From NCBI GenBank assembly GCA_030616195.1, contig JAUWXW010000095.1:1-6635 (forward strand): a stretch of DNA of 6,635 bases. Direction: 5' to 3'. How positions within the stretch are numbered: the first letter of the stretch is position 1; each line of letters begins with the position of its first letter. Shown in pieces: positions 1 through 5,739 of the stretch. The DNA is from Chloroflexota bacterium. Lineage in GTDB: Bacteria > Chloroflexota > Dehalococcoidia > RBG-13-53-26. The translations under genes and the position numbers were made by a program. The notes beneath the pieces are model-generated. The model was given only the letters and a program-made list of their open reading frames with translations. It had not been told where the DNA came from and did no database searches.

Positions 1-28
1 CCTGGATTCCCGCTTGCGCGGGAATGAC
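1..28. repeat. Palindromic repeat at left edge (dRS3-like appearance)
   Basis: Arms ATTCCCGC (6-13) and GCGGGAAT (18-25) form a perfect 8-bp stem around a TTGC loop, followed by GAC. This resembles the ATTCCCGC...GCGGGAAT short intergenic repeats scattered through many bacterial genomes. The left part may continue outside the window. There is no T-run, so it is not a good intrinsic terminator. The inverted structure is seen directly; membership of a dispersed family is inferred. Confidence 0.6.
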
Positions 29-114
29 AACCTGGCGAACACTGGGCCCTTTGTCGATTTGGCGGAGCGCGTCGAACCAGGCTCGCCAGGCATGAAGGAT
101 ATGACGCTTATTTG

Positions 115-143
115 TGGGTGTCAGTCGCCTCAGGCGACTGACC
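115..143 (-). repeat. Palindromic repeat, copy 1 (inverted relative to copy 2)
   Basis: Arms GTCAGTCGCC (120-129) and GGCGACTGAC (133-142) form a perfect 10-bp stem with a TCA loop. The flank TGGGT lies to the left. Read on the - strand, the 29 bases match positions 4546-4574 with only the central loop base differing, so the two are inverted copies of one element. The 11-mer GGCATGAAGGA lies upstream (89-99) and also occurs next to copy 2 (4501-4511). No gene is attached. The identity is seen directly; its nature (REP/MITE-like dispersed repeat) is inferred. Confidence 0.85.
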
Positions 144-234
144 CGGTTTTCCCAACAGCCAGGACTGCCGGAGAAACCGCCCATCCTGATTTGCCTCTTT
201 TGTCCGTCCTAGCGCCCGACGAGAGACACACCCG

Positions 235-345
235 GTCGGCCTCCGACGGGCCCCGTCAGGTCAGGTCTCCATAGGTCTCCTGAGGCGACCCTGGCGGCCG
301 ACTCGCCGTGGCGAGGACCTGACAGGCACCTACCATGGAGACCTG
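235..345. other. Hairpin-rich stretch, possible structured RNA or leader
   Basis: Several complementary segments lie close together: GTCGG/CCGAC (235-239 and 243-247), CAGGTCTCCAT/ATGGAGACCTG (262-272 and 335-345, 11 bp), AGGTC/GACCT (273-277 and 316-320) and CTCGC/GCGAG (302-306 and 311-315). The last three can nest into one branched fold. GTCAGGTC (255-262) can instead pair with GACCTGAC (316-323), an alternative pairing. I do not recognise an RNA family. It lies about 140 bases upstream of the first gene of the operon. Function is unknown. Confidence 0.3.
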
Positions 346-415
346 CCCTATGCCTGAGGGATTTCAATCGTTGATCCTGGGGCGAGCCTGTCAATGGACA
401 TTCCAAGGAAGTTTG

Positions 416-429
416 GGTAATCTATTACC
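416..429. promoter_or_regulatory. 14-bp palindrome, candidate operator
   Basis: GGTAAT and ATTACC are perfect inverted arms separated by CT. The palindrome overlaps the possible -35 element of the candidate promoter just downstream and lies about 60 bases before the small gene that leads the NAD-salvage run. That is where a repressor site would be expected. No regulator gene is in the window and I cannot match the site to a known NAD regulator. The symmetry is seen directly; the operator role is a guess. Confidence 0.3.
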
Positions 430-454
430 ATGGTTGTGGAACACTATCTATGAT
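425..454 (+). promoter_or_regulatory. Weak candidate sigma-70 promoter for the five-gene run
   Basis: TTACCA (425-430, four of six matches to the -35 consensus) and TATGAT (449-454, five of six to the -10 consensus) are separated by 18 bases. Transcription would start near 461 and leave a leader of about 25 bases before the ATG at 487. It is the best pair I find upstream of the operon but is weaker than the three promoters further right. Confidence 0.3.
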
Positions 455-486
455 CCCCTTACACTTCAGGTTCAAGAGACGATAGA

Positions 487-771
487 ATGTTTGTGATCAC
501 CAAGGAGAAGATCGAGGCGCTGAAAGAGAGGCTGAGCGACTCTGGCGAAGCCAGCCAGTGTTTGGAAGATGTGAGGAAAATGCTGGAAATCAAACAGGCG
601 CTGCTGTGGCGGGCGGACGTGGGCACGTGCTGTGCCGGCCCTGGTTTGCCGGCTCGCCTGTTTGGCGAGGTTCAGCTCCTGGAGGCGACATTGCAGGCTC
701 TGGAGGAGGGAGATAACACCAGGGCAGCCCTGCTGTTCGAAGACTTCGCCTCCCAGGCAAAGGACACCTAA
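487..771 (+). CDS. Small unknown protein upstream of the NAD-salvage fusion
   Basis: This 94-residue protein is of a family I do not recognise. It starts MFVITKEKIEALKERL and is predicted to be mostly amphipathic helix: residues 4-43 and 60-92 are rich in Leu, Ala, Glu, Lys and Arg with heptad-like spacing. A Gly/Pro break in the middle carries a Cys-Cys pair (48-49). It has no signal peptide, no membrane segment and no metal-binding array beyond the Cys pair. The ribosome binding site is weak (AAGAGA, 475-480). It ends 24 bases before the ATG of the fusion gene, on the same strand, which suggests co-transcription and a possible accessory role. A frame of similar length is open on the other strand, so coding status is likely but not certain. 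The helical pattern and operon-like spacing favour this strand. Confidence 0.6.
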   Translation: MFVITKEKIEALKERLSDSGEASQCLEDVRKMLEIKQALLWRADVGTCCAGPGLPARLFGEVQLLEATLQALEEGDNTRAALLFEDFASQAKDT

Positions 772-783
772 ACCCATTCTGAA

Positions 784-790
784 GAGGTGG
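784..790 (+). promoter_or_regulatory. Ribosome binding site that fixes the start of the fusion gene
   Basis: GAGGTGG is a good Shine-Dalgarno sequence ending five bases before the ATG at 796. The in-frame GTG at 787 lies inside it and would have no ribosome binding site of its own, so ATG 796 is the better start. Confidence 0.6.
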
Positions 791-795
791 CTGAA

Positions 796-2325
796 ATGCC
801 CAACGCGATTATAGTGGCAGATATGGTGAGGGGCTTCCTCGAGGAGGGCAATCCTCTCTACTGTGGTGAAGCCGCCCGCCGCATCATCCCCAGTATCCAG
901 CGGCTGCTGGAACAGGAAATAGCCCGGGGTTCAAAGGTCTTCTACCTTAATGACCATCACGAGCCAGATGACCAGGAGTTCAAAACGTTTCCTCCCCACT
1001 GTGTAGCCGGCACGTCAGAAACAGAGCTCATCCCTGAGGTTGCCCAGTACCCAGGGGAGATAATACCCAAGACCCGCTACAGTGCTTTCTTTGACACCTC
1101 TCTGGAGGAGAAGCTACAAGCGCTTCACCCCGAAAAGCTGATCGTCTGTGGCGTGTGCGCCGACATCTGCGTGCTGCATACTGTGTCTGACGCCCGCAAT
1201 CGAGACTATGAAGTAGAAGTGCCTGTCGATTGCGTTGCCTCTTTCGACCTGTCTGCCCATAACTCTGCCCTGAAGCACATGGAGAACGTCCTGGGAGCAA
1301 GGTTGACCAGAGTCTCAGAGCCAGAGATACCTACCCCCAAATTTGAGACACCTGCTTCCATCTTATCTGGAGAGACCGCCGATATATACTTTGTCAGAGC
1401 GGTAGATATCCTGAAGCGTGAAGGCATCAATCCAGTGGCCACCATGGAGGTCTTTCCCAGCAGGCCCGGAATCCTCTGTGGCATGCAGGAGGTTCTTGCT
1501 CTGCTGGATAGGGTGTTGCCCCAGGATAACAGGGAGGTTTGGGCCCTTTCTGAAGGGGATTCCATTGAGAGAAAGGAGGTAGTCTTGAGGATAACCGCTC
1601 CCTACCAGAGCTACGGGGCGTACGAGACTGCCTATCTGGGTATGCTGGCACAGTGTACTGGTTGGGCAACAGCAACACGGCAATGTGTTGAAGCAGCCCA
1701 AGGGATCCCAATCATCAGCTTTGGCGTTCGCCATATACACCCTGTAATGGCTGGGGTGCTGGACTATGCCACTATCGTAGGTGGCTGTGCCGGCTGTTCC
1801 AGCATTGCCGGAGCCAAGCTCGCTGGCATTGCTCCTACCGGTACCATACCCCACGCGTTGATTATAGTTATGGGCGATACGGCGGCTGCCACCCTCGCCT
1901 TTGACAGACACATGCCTGCGGAAGTAACTCGTGTTGCCCTGGTAGATACCTTTAAGGACGAACCGGAAGAGAGTGTCATCGTAGCCAAGGCAATGCAGGG
2001 TCGGCTTCAGGCGGTAAGGTTGGATACCCCGTCTGAGCGGGGGGGAGTCACGGCTGACCTGGTCAAGGAGACCAGGGCCAGACTTGACCTGGCTGGTTTT
2101 CAAGAGGTAAAAATATTTGTCAGCGGCGGAATTGACCCCGAGCGCATTAAGTACTTTATCGAGAACCGAGCCCCCGTTGATGCCTTCGGGGTGGGAAGCT
2201 ACATCAGCGGAGTCAAACCCATTGACTTCACTGCTGATCTCCACGAGGTAGAGGGCAGGCCTGTTGCCAAGCGGGGCAGAATCCCCGGAATCACGCCCAA
2301 CCCTCGCCTGAAGCGAGTCATGTGA
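796..2325 (+). CDS. pncB: Nicotinamidase / nicotinate phosphoribosyltransferase fusion
   Basis: This 509-residue two-domain cytoplasmic enzyme is for NAD salvage. Residues 1 to about 175 are an isochorismatase-fold nicotinamidase, which converts nicotinamide to nicotinate and ammonia. The expected catalytic triad is present: Asp9 (in VADMVRGF), Lys92 (in IPKTRYSAFF) and Cys125 (in GVCADICV). Likely metal ligands are Asp53, His55 and His68 (in FPPHCVAG). Residues from about 185 to 509 are an archaeal-type nicotinate phosphoribosyltransferase, which makes nicotinate mononucleotide from nicotinate and PRPP. It shows FGVRHIHP (309-316, with the conserved Arg-His region), VDTFKDE (383-389), VSGGIDPERI (442-451) and FGVGSYIS (464-471), and a complete NPRL-type C-terminus. 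Both halves are full length with no frameshift at the junction. It follows the small gene at 487 by 24 bases and precedes rsfS by 115. Family assignment is firm; that the fusion channels nicotinate is inferred. An in-frame GTG at 787 would add three residues. Confidence 0.93.
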   Translation: MPNAIIVADMVRGFLEEGNPLYCGEAARRIIPSIQRLLEQEIARGSKVFYLNDHHEPDDQEFKTFPPHCVAGTSETELIPEVAQYPGEIIPKTRYSAFFDTSLEEKLQALHPEKLIVCGVCADICVLHTVSDARNRDYEVEVPVDCVASFDLSAHNSALKHMENVLGARLTRVSEPEIPTPKFETPASILSGETADIYFVRAVDILKREGINPVATMEVFPSRPGILCGMQEVLALLDRVLPQDNREVWALSEGDSIERKEVVLRITAPYQSYGAYETAYLGMLAQCTGWATATRQCVEAAQGIPIISFGVRHIHPVMAGVLDYATIVGGCAGCSSIAGAKLAGIAPTGTIPHALIIVMGDTAAATLAFDRHMPAEVTRVALVDTFKDEPEESVIVAKAMQGRLQAVRLDTPSERGGVTADLVKETRARLDLAGFQEVKIFVSGGIDPERIKYFIENRAPVDAFGVGSYISGVKPIDFTADLHEVEGRPVAKRGRIPGITPNPRLKRVM

Positions 2326-2405
2326 CGAGGTGTCATGATGTTGCATCAAAGGTCGGGCTTCTGCAATAGCTGTTCCTTCGGACTCCCTCTGCATCTGACT
2401 TCATT

Positions 2406-2431
2406 CTCTCCAATGGTTCTCCGGAGGAGAG
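2406..2431 (+). promoter_or_regulatory. rsfS ribosome binding site within a possible hairpin
   Basis: The GGAGGAGAG stretch (2423-2431) is the Shine-Dalgarno region for the ATG at 2441. CTCTCC (2406-2411) is complementary to GGAGAG (2426-2431), so a hairpin could mask the site. The local CTCCGGAG self-complement (2419-2426) competes with it. The site itself is clear; control by masking is speculative. The rest of the 2326-2440 gap shows no convincing promoter or terminator. Confidence 0.4.
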
Positions 2432-2440
2432 CTACATAAT

Positions 2441-2878
2441 ATGAAAGCTGAGAGAGCAAAAAGAAGACCTGGAACCGGGATTGAGGCAAGCGCCAAGGGA
2501 GACCAGGGAGCTGGACCGGGGGCAAAGGCGCCTCCAGAGGCGGTGGAATTAGCCAAGAAAATTGTAGAGGCAGCCGCAGACAAGCAGGCCTCCAATGTAG
2601 TGCTGCTGGATACCAGGGGCGTCTGCTCCTTCGCCGACTACTTCGTTATTTGCAGCGGCGAGAGTGATCGCCAGATAGAGGCCATCCGCCAGGCTATTGC
2701 TGAGGTGCTGAAAAAAGAGGCCGTTGTCCCCCATCATCTTGAGGGCGATAGCCGTTCAGGATGGATGCTGCTCGACTTGGGGGCTATTGTCATCCATATG
2801 TTCGCTCCCTTCGAGAGAGAATACTACCAGCTGGAAAAGCTGTGGAGTAAGGCCCCCATTGTGGTCAAGATTATGTAA
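2441..2878 (+). CDS. rsfS: Ribosome silencing factor RsfS
   Basis: This is the RsfS/YbeB/Iojap family (145 residues). The family binds ribosomal protein uL14 on the large subunit and blocks joining with the small subunit, damping translation when nutrients are short. The domain runs from about residue 33 to 140, with LLDTRG (55-60), FADYFVICSG (64-73), EG (101-102), SGW (106-108), LLDLGAIVIHMF (110-121) and LEKLW (131-135), all typical. The usual GDVVVH stretch reads GAIVIH here. Residues 1-32 are a Lys/Arg/Gly/Pro-rich, probably disordered extension that makes the protein longer than the usual 105-130. A GTG at 2543 would remove it but has no good ribosome binding site. In many bacteria rsfS follows nadD; here it follows the NAD-salvage fusion. 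It is separated from the next gene by 14 bases. Confidence 0.95.
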   Translation: MKAERAKRRPGTGIEASAKGDQGAGPGAKAPPEAVELAKKIVEAAADKQASNVVLLDTRGVCSFADYFVICSGESDRQIEAIRQAIAEVLKKEAVVPHHLEGDSRSGWMLLDLGAIVIHMFAPFEREYYQLEKLWSKAPIVVKIM

Positions 2879-2892
2879 ACCTTCCAGGTGAA

Positions 2893-3939
2893 ATGGCTGA
2901 AAACTTACTCCAGTCAATGCTATGTGAGGAACTCCCCGGGTCTCGGGTGCGCTGCCATGTTTGCCAATGGCGGTGTGTTATTGGGCCTGACAAACTCGGG
3001 CTGTGTAAGACGCGTCAAAACAGGGACGGGAAACTTTACGTCCTGAACTATGCCGAGGTATCCTCAGCAGGCGCCGATCCCATCGAGAAAAAGCCCCTGT
3101 TTCACTTCTACCCTGGGAGTCAGGTTTTCTCCTTGGGCGGTTGGGGGTGTAATTTCCACTGCCAGCACTGCCAGAACTGGCAGATTTCCTGTACTGGGCC
3201 GCCTTCTGGTCCCGGCACTCAACGGATCCCTCCCCAGACTGCCATCGAGTTGACCAGGGGCTACAATTGTGGTGGCATCGCCTGGACTTATAATGAGCCG
3301 GCTATCTGGTTCGAATATACCCTGGATTCGGCTAAGCTGGCGAAGGAAAACAACCTGTATACTGTTTATGTAACCAACGGCTATCTCACCCCGGAGGCAC
3401 TGGACATCATCGGCCCTTTCCTTGATGCCTGGAGGGTGGATATCAAAGGCTTCTCCGACGACTTCTATCGTCGCTTAGCCAAGGTATCCAAATGGCGGGG
3501 TATCCTCGAGGTTGCCAAGCGGGCCAAAGAGAAGTGGGGGATGCATGTGGAAGTGGTTACCAACATCATCCCTACGATGAATGACGATGAACAGCAGTTG
3601 AGGGGAATAGCCACCTGGATCAGGGATGAGCTGGGGAACTTGACGCCGTGGCACGTCACCCGCTTTTATCCCCAATACCGGATGGATCATTTGCCACCCA
3701 CTCCTGTAGCCAGCCTGGAACGGGCCCTGGCTATTGGACAGGAGGAAGGGTTACATTTCGTCTATGCGGGCAATGTCCCCGGCCACAGAGGGGAGAACAC
3801 CCTCTGCTACTCCTGTGGCAAGCTAGTCATAAAGCGGCTGGGCTATGAGACCGAGTTGTTAGGTCTGGATGGTTCCAGATGCAGGTTTTGCGGTGCTGAG
3901 CTCAATGTAAGGAGCAATACAGTTCAAGGGAGGGCATAA
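2893..3939 (+). CDS. amrS: AmmeMemoRadiSam system radical SAM enzyme (AmrS)
   Basis: This 348-residue radical SAM protein has three cysteine groups. N-terminal: Cys21, Cys24, Cys28 and Cys38 (in CHVCQWRC and GLCKTR). Core: the CX3CX2C cluster motif Cys86, Cys90, Cys93 (GCNFHCQHCQNW), which binds the 4Fe-4S cluster that cleaves S-adenosylmethionine. C-terminal: a ribbon of Cys305, Cys308, Cys330 and Cys333 that may bind metal. WTYNEPAIWFEY (131-142) is typical of this family, which is related to pyruvate-formate-lyase-activating enzymes. The substrate of the AmmeMemoRadiSam system is not established. The gene abuts the AMMECR1-domain gene exactly, supporting this assignment over a generic activase. 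The start is slightly unsure: the AGGTGA ribosome binding site lies only one or two bases before the ATG; the next in-frame ATG is at 2917. Confidence 0.92.
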   Translation: MAENLLQSMLCEELPGSRVRCHVCQWRCVIGPDKLGLCKTRQNRDGKLYVLNYAEVSSAGADPIEKKPLFHFYPGSQVFSLGGWGCNFHCQHCQNWQISCTGPPSGPGTQRIPPQTAIELTRGYNCGGIAWTYNEPAIWFEYTLDSAKLAKENNLYTVYVTNGYLTPEALDIIGPFLDAWRVDIKGFSDDFYRRLAKVSKWRGILEVAKRAKEKWGMHVEVVTNIIPTMNDDEQQLRGIATWIRDELGNLTPWHVTRFYPQYRMDHLPPTPVASLERALAIGQEEGLHFVYAGNVPGHRGENTLCYSCGKLVIKRLGYETELLGLDGSRCRFCGAELNVRSNTVQGRA

Positions 3940-4488
3940 ATGGGACCCGCTGATGACAGAGCGAAAGAGAAAATGCATCCCTTAGTTCGCCTGGCCAGGG
4001 AGACAGTGGAAAGCTATGTCAGGCAAAGGAAGACCCCCGAACCCAAAGAACTGACTCCGGAGATGAAGGAGCGGGCCGGTGTTTTTGTGTCTATTAAGAA
4101 GTTGGGGATGCTCAGGGGCTGCATTGGTACCTTTGAGCCCACCAGGCCAAATGTGGCTGACGAGACTATTTCCAATGCTATAAGCTCAGCCACTAGCGAC
4201 CCTCGCTTTCCCCCAGTGGATGCCGCTGAACTTGACCAGCTCAGCTACAGCGTGGACGTTCTCACCAAGCCCGAACCGGTAGAAGATGTGAGCCAGCTCG
4301 ACCCTAGCAGGTATGGGGTTATTGTAGAGAGTAGAGGGCGAAGAGGACTTCTCTTGCCTGACCTGGAAGGGGTAAACACGGTGGAAGAGCAAATCGCCAT
4401 TTGCCGTCAAAAGGCAGGCATTCTACCGCATGAGCCTATCAAACTGCACCGCTTCGAGGTCAGGAGATATTCCTCATCGGAAAAGTAA
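3940..4488 (+). CDS. amrA: AmmeMemoRadiSam system protein A (AMMECR1 domain)
   Basis: This 182-residue AMMECR1-domain protein is related to the human AMMECR1 protein; its biochemical role is unknown. The signature LRGCIG is at 58-63, in [11 protein letters not shown]. Other conserved parts are DPRFPP (87-92), SVDVL (104-108) and [13 protein letters not shown] (133-145). The conserved Cys61 in the signature is a candidate functional residue. There is no signal peptide or membrane segment. The ATG follows the TAA of amrS with no gap and has a good ribosome binding site, GGGAGGG (3928-3934), five bases upstream. This suggests coupled translation of the two proteins. In many genomes the AMMECR1 domain is fused or next to a Memo protein; here the protein ends after the AMMECR1 domain and no Memo gene is in the window. 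It is the last gene of the run. Confidence 0.93.
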   Translation: MGPADDRAKEKMHPLVRLARETVESYVRQRKTPEPKELTPEMKERAGVFVSIKKLGMLRGCIGTFEPTRPNVADETISNAISSATSDPRFPPVDAAELDQLSYSVDVLTKPEPVEDVSQLDPSRYGVIVESRGRRGLLLPDLEGVNTVEEQIAICRQKAGILPHEPIKLHRFEVRRYSSSEK

Positions 4489-4500
4489 AGGCACCCTTGA

Positions 4501-4528
4501 GGCATGAAGGAAGGAATTCCTTCATGCC
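4501..4528. terminator. Strong hairpin at the end of the five-gene run
   Basis: GGCATGAAGGAA (4501-4512) and TTCCTTCATGCC (4517-4528) form a perfect 12-bp stem with a GGAA tetraloop, extendable by one A-T pair. It starts 12 bases after the amrA stop. No T-run follows on the + strand, so it is not a classic intrinsic terminator; it may protect the 3' end of the mRNA or be part of the neighbouring repeat. Its left arm shares GGCATGAAGGA with positions 89-99. Confidence 0.4.
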
Positions 4529-4545
4529 TTGCGCAGAGGAGGGCA

Positions 4546-4574
4546 GGTCAGTCGCCTCAGGCGACTGACACCCA
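4546..4574 (+). repeat. Palindromic repeat, copy 2
   Basis: Arms GTCAGTCGCC (4547-4556) and GGCGACTGAC (4560-4569) form a 10-bp stem around TCA, with ACCCA to the right. This is the inverted partner of the element at 115-143, identical over the 29 bases apart from the loop base. It sits in the gap between the convergent amrA and glycosyltransferase genes. It could act on transcripts from either side, though there is no T-run. Confidence 0.85.
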
Positions 4575-4620
4575 CCCATAGGTATTCCCAAGGATAGGGC
4601 ATGGTAAATAGGAGGCCATC

Positions 4621-5703
4621 CTAAGGGCAGGAAGAGGTGTCCGGTTCCGTCTTGCGCCAGGTCCAGCGCGTATTCATAGAGAACCTCCAGGCAAGGGCAA
4701 GGGCAATACCAGCTAGGTTGGAAATGAGATGGTGGATCCCAGCAAATTCGGTCAAAGCCGCCAGTACCCCCATGTTAATAAGAAGGCCACTTATGCTCAC
4801 CAGGTGAAACTTCCAAATCCGGGTCAACATTGACCCTCCCCTTCTATCCCTGAAGGTCCACAGTTCGTGCCAGGTGAAGTTGTTCACTACCGAGGCTTCG
4901 ATGGCAATGGCAGAAGAGAGGTAAAGCAAGATGCCAGCAACATCATGCAGCAACCAAAGCAGGCCTTCGTTTATAATGACGCCACTCGCCCCCACAATAC
5001 AGAACTTTATGAGCCTCCTTGTCTCTCTTCCCCGCATTACCAGGGACGGAAAACGCTTCAAGTACCCTACCTGATCCTCAAACTTGACACTCGTTTCGCC
5101 CCAGACTCTCTCTTCCCCGGTATAAGGCACTTCGCATATCACATTAGCCCTTCCCCTTGTCAGGACCTCCGGAAGGATCTTGTGGCTGGTAGAATTAAGC
5201 TCAATACCATCTATTACTTCTCGCCTGATCATAAACAGGCCTGATGTGGGATCTTTTACCTTCCTGATAGAGGGCAGGAGCAAAAGGGCTAGCATTCTAA
5301 TGCCCCTGGATATAACCCTCCGCTTCCTGCTCCAATCTTCAATGCCGCCACCCGGGATATACCGGCTGGCAATAGCTATGTCAGCTCCATCCTCCAGGGC
5401 TTTTAGAAGCTGGGGGATTTTCTCTGCTGAATGATGCAGGTCCGCCTCTATGACGCCGATAACTTCTCCCCTGGCCTGATTTAGCCCGGCTACCAAGGCC
5501 GAGCCCCCTTTGCCATCGCAGCAGACTACTTTGATGGGGTACTTGTGGGAAAGGCTTTCGGCGATCTTCGCTGCCCTGTCAGTACCACCTTCAGCCACCA
5601 GGATTAGCTCGTACTCAAAGCCTTCTAAAGCTCTGTCAACGCGCTCCGCCAGCCTGGAGATATCCTCCCTTGCGTTATGAGCAGTAGCCACCAGGGAAAT
5701 CAT
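4621..5703 (-). CDS. DPM1-like family 2 glycosyltransferase with GtrA membrane domain
   Basis: This 360-residue protein probably transfers a sugar to or from a polyprenyl phosphate at the cytoplasmic membrane. Residues 1 to about 225 are a GT2 domain like dolichol-phosphate mannosyltransferase: ISLVATAHN near the start, VIEADLHH (84-91) at the DXD position, SRYIPGGGIEDW (113-124), DPTSGLFMIRREVI (151-164) and KILPEVLTRG (175-184). Residues from about 230 to 350 are a GtrA-type domain with four hydrophobic segments (about 232-252, 255-275, 298-318, 324-342) and NNFTWHELWTF at 274-284. Two acidic motifs deviate: AEGGTD replaces the usual DDGSxD, and EAD replaces DAD. ATG 5703 is chosen because an upstream TTG (5733) lies at the predicted transcription start and has almost no ribosome binding site; it would add ten residues. 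The gene is monocistronic here and convergent with amrA. Donor and acceptor cannot be read from the sequence. Confidence 0.88.
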   Translation of the reverse strand: MISLVATAHNAREDISRLAERVDRALEGFEYELILVAEGGTDRAAKIAESLSHKYPIKVVCCDGKGGSALVAGLNQARGEVIGVIEADLHHSAEKIPQLLKALEDGADIAIASRYIPGGGIEDWSRKRRVISRGIRMLALLLLPSIRKVKDPTSGLFMIRREVIDGIELNSTSHKILPEVLTRGRANVICEVPYTGEERVWGETSVKFEDQVGYLKRFPSLVMRGRETRRLIKFCIVGASGVIINEGLLWLLHDVAGILLYLSSAIAIEASVVNNFTWHELWTFRDRRGGSMLTRIWKFHLVSISGLLINMGVLAALTEFAGIHHLISNLAGIALALAWRFSMNTRWTWRKTEPDTSSCP

Positions 5704-5739
5704 AGGTGAAAACAAATCTCTTATCCCTTTCAACGCCTA

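Larger units (their letters stand above)
1..486. other. Gene-free region rich in inverted repeats
   Basis: No reading frame here looks like a protein: the open frames on both strands are low-complexity, rich in Pro, Arg, Gly and Ser, lack a good ribosome binding site, and match no family I recognise. The region holds the edge palindrome, the repeat at 115-143, a cluster of hairpins at 235-345, and a candidate promoter and palindrome at 416-454. A 10-bp inverted repeat, CAGGCTCGCC (78-87) and GGCGAGCCTG (381-390), encloses most of it, but this could be chance in GC-rich DNA. It may be a leader for the downstream operon or a landing zone of decayed repeats. Confidence 0.6.

Noticed and set aside
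250..290. Resemblance of GTCAGGTC to the conserved part of bacterial SRP RNA
   Set aside because: The GGAAGGAAGCAG segment that defines the SRP RNA apical domain does not follow, and the overall fold differs.
14..406. Open frames on both strands in the left intergenic region
   Set aside because: Their translations are low-complexity and run through palindromic repeats; no ribosome binding site or recognisable domain.
472..777. Open frame on the - strand opposite the small gene at 487-771
   Set aside because: The + strand frame has the operon-like position and a coherent helical pattern; the - strand product is Gln/Arg/Leu-rich without motifs. Conservation data could still overturn this.
787..795. 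GTG start for the NAD-salvage fusion
   Set aside because: It overlaps the Shine-Dalgarno sequence that is well placed for the ATG at 796.
1363..2394. Long open frame on the - strand (343 codons) across the phosphoribosyltransferase half of the fusion gene
   Set aside because: It lies wholly opposite a gene with clear family motifs, its translation matches no family, and it lacks a ribosome binding site; it is a by-product of codon use.
2326..2440. Separate promoter for rsfS
   Set aside because: TTGCAT at 2341 has no acceptable -10 element at the right distance (CAATAG, two of six).
115..4574. Composite transposon or integron
   Set aside because: No transposase, integrase or target duplication is visible; the inverted repeats are short palindromes better explained as dispersed repeats.
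5704..5733. TTG start for the glycosyltransferase
   Set aside because: It coincides with the predicted transcription start and has almost no ribosome binding site; the ATG at 5703 matches the usual beginning of the domain.
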